A stretch of 64,000 nt of DNA, taken from contig NZ_JAFEVL010000020.1 of assembly GCF_016901135.1 (NCBI RefSeq), positions 310,001-374,000 of the forward strand. Direction: 5' to 3'. Numbering within the stretch: position 1 is the stretch's first letter; each line of letters opens with the position of its first letter. The DNA comes from Martinezella lusitana (GTDB taxonomy: Bacteria; Pseudomonadota; Alphaproteobacteria; Rhizobiales; Rhizobiaceae). The translations under genes and the position numbers were made by a program. A model generated the notes under the pieces. It had not been told where the DNA came from. It made no database searches and worked only from the letters and a program-made list of their open reading frames with translations. This document shows, piece by piece, positions 59,518-64,000 of the stretch.

Positions 59518-60504
59518 ATGACCATGTCTGACGACAACACATTCCGTCCCAATCGCCGCGGCGTTCTTGCCGGCCTCGCCGCTGTGCTTTTCGCACCCAA
59601 CATCGTTCGAGCCGCCGATGACAGCACGACCGGGGCCAAGCCTGCCGATGGCAAGAGCGCCGTCGGCAAGGCCGATGAAAAGGCGGCGGATGCACCGCCG
59701 CTGCTATCGGGCGACTACGCCAAGGAACGCCATCTGTTCCGCACGGACCTGATGAGCAAAGGACCCGCTCCCGACATATATGAACCGCTGGTGACGCCAT
59801 CGACCGCCGACCAGCTTTTCTATCGCAGCGGCGTCGGCAGCGAGTTGGAGCTCGTGGCCTGGGTTTCCCGCTACACGCGCACGCCCAAGCCGAAACCGGC
59901 GGTGCTTTTCCTGCATGGCGGCAACGCCATCGGCCAGGGTCATTGGCAGCTGATGAAGCCTTATATCGAGGCCGGCTACGTCGTCATGATCCCCTCGATG
60001 CGCGGTGAGAACGGCCAGAAGGGCAATTTCTCCGGCTTTTATGACGAGGTCTCGGATGTGCTGGCCGCGTCCAACCGGCTCAGGCATCTGCCCGGCGTCG
60101 ACCCGCATCGCATGTTCCTGGCTGGACATAGCGTCGGGGGTACGCTGACGATGCTCGCTGCCATGTCGACCAGGCGCTTCCGCGCGGCCGCGCCGATATC
60201 AGGCAATCCGGATGCCTACGCCTTCTTCAGCCGCTATCCGCAGGATATCCGCTTCAATACCAAGAACCCGCGCGAATACGAGATGCGCTCGCCACTCTGC
60301 TACGCGCACAGCTTCAAGTGCCCGATGAAGCTGTTCCACGGTACCGAAGAGGCCCACTTCGATTCGCGGCTGGCTCTGCTCGCGAAGCGAGCGACAGCCA
60401 GCGGCGTGAAGATGGACATGGCGACGATGCCGGGCAGCCACAACTCCGCGCTGCCGGGCGAGATCGAGCAAAGCATTCAGTTCTTCAAGAACGTGGCCGC
60501 CTAA
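59518..60504 (+). CDS. Exported alpha/beta hydrolase, 328 aa
   Basis: The N-terminus has a twin-arginine-like signal (RPNRRGVLAGLAAVLFAPNI, ending IVRA-AD). The mature protein carries FLHGGNAIGQGHWQ and the nucleophile elbow GHSVGGTLTM with the active Ser, and a C-terminal GSHNSALPGE with the catalytic His. It is related to dienelactone hydrolase or acyl-peptide hydrolase types; the substrate is unknown. ATG 59518 and ATG 59524 are both possible starts; neither has a strong ribosome site. It is a single gene. Confidence 0.82.
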   Translation: MTMSDDNTFRPNRRGVLAGLAAVLFAPNIVRAADDSTTGAKPADGKSAVGKADEKAADAPPLLSGDYAKERHLFRTDLMSKGPAPDIYEPLVTPSTADQLFYRSGVGSELELVAWVSRYTRTPKPKPAVLFLHGGNAIGQGHWQLMKPYIEAGYVVMIPSMRGENGQKGNFSGFYDEVSDVLAASNRLRHLPGVDPHRMFLAGHSVGGTLTMLAAMSTRRFRAAAPISGNPDAYAFFSRYPQDIRFNTKNPREYEMRSPLCYAHSFKCPMKLFHGTEEAHFDSRLALLAKRATASGVKMDMATMPGSHNSALPGEIEQSIQFFKNVAA

Positions 60505-60532
60505 GAGCAATTCCAGGAAAAGTGCGCAGCGC

Positions 60533-62665
60533 TTACGCCATCAGTCTTTCGATCAGTGCCGTCGCCGCTTCCGCGATCACGGTTCCGGGCGGGAAGATCG
60601 CGGAAGCGCCGGCGGCCTCCAGCGCTGCGAAATCCTGGGGCGGGATGACGCCGCCGACGGCGATCAGGACGTTGCCGGCATGACGGCGGGCGAGCGCTTC
60701 CTTCAGCTCCGGCACCAACGTCAAATGGCCTGCGGCAAGTGATGATGCGCCGAGGATGTCCACGCCCTCGCGGACGGCGACATCGGCCACTTCCTCCGGC
60801 GTCTGGAACATCGCGCCGACGATGACATCGAAGCCGAGATCGGCAAAAGCTGTCGCGATGACCTTCTGGCCGCGATCGTGACCGTCCTGGCCCATCTTGG
60901 CGATGAGGATGCGGGGTTTTTCGCCGCGCGCCTTGCGGAAGGCTTCGACCTTGGCGACGGCCTTGTTGAAGGAGGGGTCGGCATCGCCGACTTCCTGGCG
61001 ATAGACGCCCGAGATGGTCCTGATCTCGGCGACGTGCCGGCCATAGGCCTTTTCCAGTGCCAGCGAGATTTCGCCGACTGTCGCTCTCGCCCGCGCCGCC
61101 TTGACGGCGAAGTCGAGCAGATTGCCGGTGCCGTTGCGCGCGGCGTCTGCCAGAGCATCCAAGGCCGTTTCCACGGCGGTCGTCTCGCGCGTGCCCTTCA
61201 ATTGCTGCAGTTTCGAGAGCTGCCGGGCGCGGACCTCGGAATTGTCCACCTTCAGCACATCGACTTCGATGTCCTTTTCCGGCTTCGAAAAATTGATGCC
61301 GACGAGGATTTGATGGCCGCTGTCGATGCGCGCCTGCGTGCGGGCGGCGGCCTCTTCGATCCTGAGCTTCGGAATTCCCTTCTCGATCGCCTTCGCCATG
61401 CCGCCGAGCGCCTCTACCTCCTCGATATGGGCAAGGGCCCGGGCTGCAAGGTCATGGGTCAGCCGCTCAACATAGGCCGAACCGCCCCACGGGTCGATGA
61501 TGCCTGATGTGCCGGATTCCTTCTGCAGCAGGATCTGCGTGTTGCGGGCAATGCGGGCCGAATGATCGGTCGGCAGCGCCAGCGCCTCGTCGAAGGAGTT
61601 GGTGTGGAGCGACTGCGTATGCCCCTGCGTCGCCGCCATGGCCTCGACCATGGTGCGGATGATGTTGTTCATCGGGTCCTGCGCCGTCAGCGACCAGCCG
61701 GAGGTCTGGCTGTGCGTCCTGAGCGCCAGGGATTTCTGGTCCTTCGGTGCGAAATTCTTCTGCATCAGCGCGGCCCAGATCAACCGTCCCGCGCGCATCT
61801 TGGCCACTTCCATGAAGAAGTTCATGCCAACAGCCCAGAAGAAGGAGAGGCGGGGTGCGAAGCTGTCGATATCCATCCCGGCAGCGACCCCGGCTCGCGC
61901 ATATTCTATGCCGTCGGCGATCGTATAGGCGAGCTCCAGATCCGCGCTCGCACCGGCTTCCTGCATGTGATAGCCGGAAATCGAGATCGAGTTGAACTTC
62001 GGCATGCGCTGGCTGGTATAGCTGAAAATATCCGAAACGATCCGCATCGAAGGCTGCGGCGGATAGATATAGGTGTTGCGGACCATGAACTCCTTGAGGA
62101 TATCGTTCTGGATCGTGCCGGACAGCTTGTCCTCGGAAACGCCCTGCTCCTCCGCCGCGACGATATAGAGCGCCATGACCGGTAGCACAGCGCCGTTCAT
62201 GGTCATGGAGACGCTCATCTCGTCGAGCGGTATGCCGTCGAAGAGCTGGCGCATGTCGAGGATGGAATCGATCGCGACGCCTGCCATGCCGACATCGCCT
62301 GCCACACGCGGATGATCACTGTCATAGCCGCGATGGGTGGCAAGATCAAAGGCGATGGAGAGGCCCTTCTGTCCCGCCGCCAGGTTGCGACGATAGAAGG
62401 CATTGGATTCCTCGGCCGTGGAAAAGCCCGCATACTGCCGGATGGTCCAGGGCTGCTGGACATACATGGTCGGATAGGGCCCGCGCAGGAAAGGCGCCGC
62501 GCCGGGATGGGTATTGAGGAAATGCAAGCCGGCGAGGTCGCTCTCGCCGTAGCTGCGCTTGACGGCAATACCTTCGGGAGTGTTCCAAGCCGGCGCGCTT
62601 GTCGTGCGTGTCTTGGTTTGCGGCTTTGTCCAGGGAATATTGGCGAAGTTGGGAATCCGGGTCAT
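60533..62665 (-). CDS. Methylmalonyl-CoA mutase, large catalytic subunit
   Basis: The 710-residue adenosylcobalamin enzyme interconverts methylmalonyl-CoA and succinyl-CoA. The N-terminal TIM-barrel domain has [40 protein letters not shown] and [20 protein letters not shown]. The C-terminal B12-binding domain has [20 protein letters not shown], where His of DxHxxG ligates cobalt, and [20 protein letters not shown] 62665 is the family start. Upstream, on the same strand, lies the small-subunit gene, with a palindromic repeat pair in the 250-bp gap. Confidence 0.95.
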   Translation of the reverse strand: MTRIPNFANIPWTKPQTKTRTTSAPAWNTPEGIAVKRSYGESDLAGLHFLNTHPGAAPFLRGPYPTMYVQQPWTIRQYAGFSTAEESNAFYRRNLAAGQKGLSIAFDLATHRGYDSDHPRVAGDVGMAGVAIDSILDMRQLFDGIPLDEMSVSMTMNGAVLPVMALYIVAAEEQGVSEDKLSGTIQNDILKEFMVRNTYIYPPQPSMRIVSDIFSYTSQRMPKFNSISISGYHMQEAGASADLELAYTIADGIEYARAGVAAGMDIDSFAPRLSFFWAVGMNFFMEVAKMRAGRLIWAALMQKNFAPKDQKSLALRTHSQTSGWSLTAQDPMNNIIRTMVEAMAATQGHTQSLHTNSFDEALALPTDHSARIARNTQILLQKESGTSGIIDPWGGSAYVERLTHDLAARALAHIEEVEALGGMAKAIEKGIPKLRIEEAAARTQARIDSGHQILVGINFSKPEKDIEVDVLKVDNSEVRARQLSKLQQLKGTRETTAVETALDALADAARNGTGNLLDFAVKAARARATVGEISLALEKAYGRHVAEIRTISGVYRQEVGDADPSFNKAVAKVEAFRKARGEKPRILIAKMGQDGHDRGQKVIATAFADLGFDVIVGAMFQTPEEVADVAVREGVDILGASSLAAGHLTLVPELKEALARRHAGNVLIAVGGVIPPQDFAALEAAGASAIFPPGTVIAEAATALIERLMA

Positions 62666-62700
62666 TGAGCCGGTACCTCCGGGGATGCCAAGCCTGCGTG

Positions 62701-62887
62701 ACCCCCCTCTGTCGCTTTCGCGGCATCTTCCCCACAAGGGGGGAGATCGTTAATTCGCGGCGCATTTCTGCCCCGAACAAATATCGAATCTGTTGAGACC
62801 AAAGCGGCTGATCCTGTCGGGGGAAGAGGCAAACTCCAGATGATCTCCCCCCTTGTGGGGAAGATGTCACGAAGTGACAGAGGGGGG
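62701..62887. repeat. Inverted pair of intergenic palindromic repeats
   Basis: A unit with CCCCCTCTGTC at one end and CATCTTCCCCACAAGGGGGG, then AGAT, at the other occurs at 62701-62748 and, inverted, at 62842-62887. Each unit contains its own small CCCCACAAGGGG hairpin, and the two could also pair with each other. Similar units are widespread between rhizobial genes. No gene is present between 62666 and 62918. Confidence 0.7.
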
Positions 62888-62918
62888 TGTGCAGCTGCAA
62901 CGAATTCGGTGGTCGTTC

Positions 62919-64000
62919 TCATGCCCCCACTCCCTCATCCAGCCGTATCGGCATCAAGCCCATACCACCCACGAGCGCGCCTAACGGCCCCAAGATCGCA
63001 ATCGGCCGTTCCGTCCTCATCGCAAACAATGTGGTTCCGACGATGGGCTTAGCGATGCGGCTTGCGCGCGCCTCGGCAACCATCGCCGCCAGTCGGCCGC
63101 TGGCGATGACGTTCGCCAATCCGCCGTCGCGCTCGATGCCGGCAAAGATCTCCCATGCTTTTTCGGCGAGGGCGTCCGTCAGCGCCTCGATGCCGCCGGC
63201 GCCGGCGGCGGGATCGGTGACGTGGTCGAGGTGGCTTTCGGCGATCAGGATCGTCTGCGTGTTGCGCGCCAGGCGCCGCGCCAGCGGATCGGGGATGCCA
63301 TGCGTCAGGCTGTGCGGCAGCACGGCGATTTCGTCGGCGCCGCCGGTGCCCGCTGCAAAGACCGCTATTGTGTTGCGGAGCGTGTTGATCTCCGGATCGA
63401 GCGTTGTGAGCATGCGATAGCTCGTCTCGACGAACAGATGCGCGGGCTTCGGATCGGAAACGCCGCAGGCCTCGGCGATGCGGTTAAAGATCAATCGCGC
63501 GGCACGGACCTTGGCCATGGTCGTGAATTGGTTCTGGTCGGCTGAAAGGCAGAGACTTGTTGCGGCCAGAACGGCCTCCGGCGAAAGTCTCACCTCATCC
63601 AGCAATCGCAGATGGCCTGCGACGCTTGCCGCCATGACCGCGAGCTCCTGCGCCTCGGTTCCGCCGGCATTGTGGACGGCGCGGCCATCTGCATTGACGA
63701 TGGTGCCGGGCAGCGTCTGTTCGGACAAACGGCAAATGTCTCTTCCTATGTCGGCACGTTTGTCGCCCATCGAGAAAGCGTCAAGGCCAAGATGCAGCGC
63801 CGCGGGCGGGTTGTCTCTCAAGGCAGCGATCAGCGTCTCCGCGGTGTCGGGAGTGAAGCCATCGAGGCGCAGCGAGATATTTTTGCCCGGCATCACCGAG
63901 GCAAGCCGGTTGGCGAGCGCCGGCGTCTCCGTGTCGATTCCGGTGCCGACGCCTGAGGCGGAGGTTTTGGAGACGAGGCAAATCCCGCTTGCACCGTTGG
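62919..64000 (-). CDS. Methylmalonyl-CoA mutase, small subunit, partial
   Basis: The frame is open through the right edge (64000), so the N-terminus lies outside. Visible sequence includes SGICLVSKTSASGVGTGIDT, LHLGLDAFSMGDKRADIGRD, VHNAGGTEAQELAVMAASVA and VETSYRMLTTLDPEINTLRN, with RNTQTILIAESHLDHVTDPA, all phrases of the non-catalytic small subunit. The protein stops at GLMPIRLDEGVGA, where longer small subunits continue into a cobalamin-domain-like part; the ending appears genuine since a repeat element follows. It precedes the large subunit, so the heterodimer is encoded as a pair. Confidence 0.85.
   Translation of the reverse strand, partial: NGASGICLVSKTSASGVGTGIDTETPALANRLASVMPGKNISLRLDGFTPDTAETLIAALRDNPPAALHLGLDAFSMGDKRADIGRDICRLSEQTLPGTIVNADGRAVHNAGGTEAQELAVMAASVAGHLRLLDEVRLSPEAVLAATSLCLSADQNQFTTMAKVRAARLIFNRIAEACGVSDPKPAHLFVETSYRMLTTLDPEINTLRNTIAVFAAGTGGADEIAVLPHSLTHGIPDPLARRLARNTQTILIAESHLDHVTDPAAGAGGIEALTDALAEKAWEIFAGIERDGGLANVIASGRLAAMVAEARASRIAKPIVGTTLFAMRTERPIAILGPLGALVGGMGLMPIRLDEGVGA

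Overview
The window comes from an alphaproteobacterial chromosome, most likely Rhizobium or a close relative in the Rhizobiaceae. The evidence is a RopA-type (Porin_2) outer-membrane porin, a betI/betB/betA choline operon, an R. etli-type asparaginase, cysH-cysD-cysN sulfate assimilation genes, two RIME-like intergenic mosaic elements, and GC-rich codon use that throws long antisense shadow frames.

Positions 1 to about 5,084 are the end of an integrated mobile element. They hold small phage-type genes, two compact promoter-terminator units that look like small RNA genes, palindromic operators, and a putative replication initiator whose coding sequence contains four 18-bp palindromic iterons, laid out like phage lambda O/ori. 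The element ends at a 3' half-copy of a tRNA-Pro(CGG) gene (5038-5084), a typical attachment-site duplication. The C-terminal remnant of a tyrosine recombinase lies just outside it (5179-5328), which suggests a second, decayed element next door. That stretch (5,085 to about 9,812) carries a class III cyclase-TolB-TPR protein and an unrecognised three-gene cluster: a cytoplasmic-looking HExxH/E metalloprotease, a protein with an SRSGG-repeat tail, and a small AT-richer protein. A fragment of a KDPG aldolase gene follows (9910-10068).

From about 10.2 kb the sequence looks like ordinary chromosome. In order: a pentapeptide-repeat protein; a methionine sulfoxide repair cluster (fRMsr, msrB, msrA); DAHP synthase with a terminator hairpin in its leader; the RopA porin; an MFS exporter with a divergent LysR regulator; an Imm8-like orphan immunity protein; hisC; cysHDN with a divergent Rrf2 regulator; a ClC channel; the bet operon with a glutathione S-transferase gene inside it and a perfect operator palindrome upstream; an HdeD-like protein; an orphan ParD-type antitoxin; an EAL-CBS-GGDEF protein; a quinone oxidoreductase; an MFS transporter with a repeated operator; L-asparaginase; a DeoR regulator divergent from a deoxyribosyltransferase-like protein; two more GSTs and a LysR regulator.

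From 44.0 to 54.4 kb lies an amino-acid catabolic block: a fused indolepyruvate ferredoxin oxidoreductase, then a tight leucine/isovalerate degradation operon (ivd, mccB, ridA-like, mccA, hmgL, liuC) that should convert isovaleryl-CoA to acetoacetate and acetyl-CoA. The last 10 kb hold a TAT-exported beta-helix protein, a nitrilase-family amidohydrolase, a ligase-associated nuclease and ATP-dependent DNA ligase pair, an alpha/beta hydrolase and both methylmalonyl-CoA mutase subunits. The small mutase subunit runs off the right edge.
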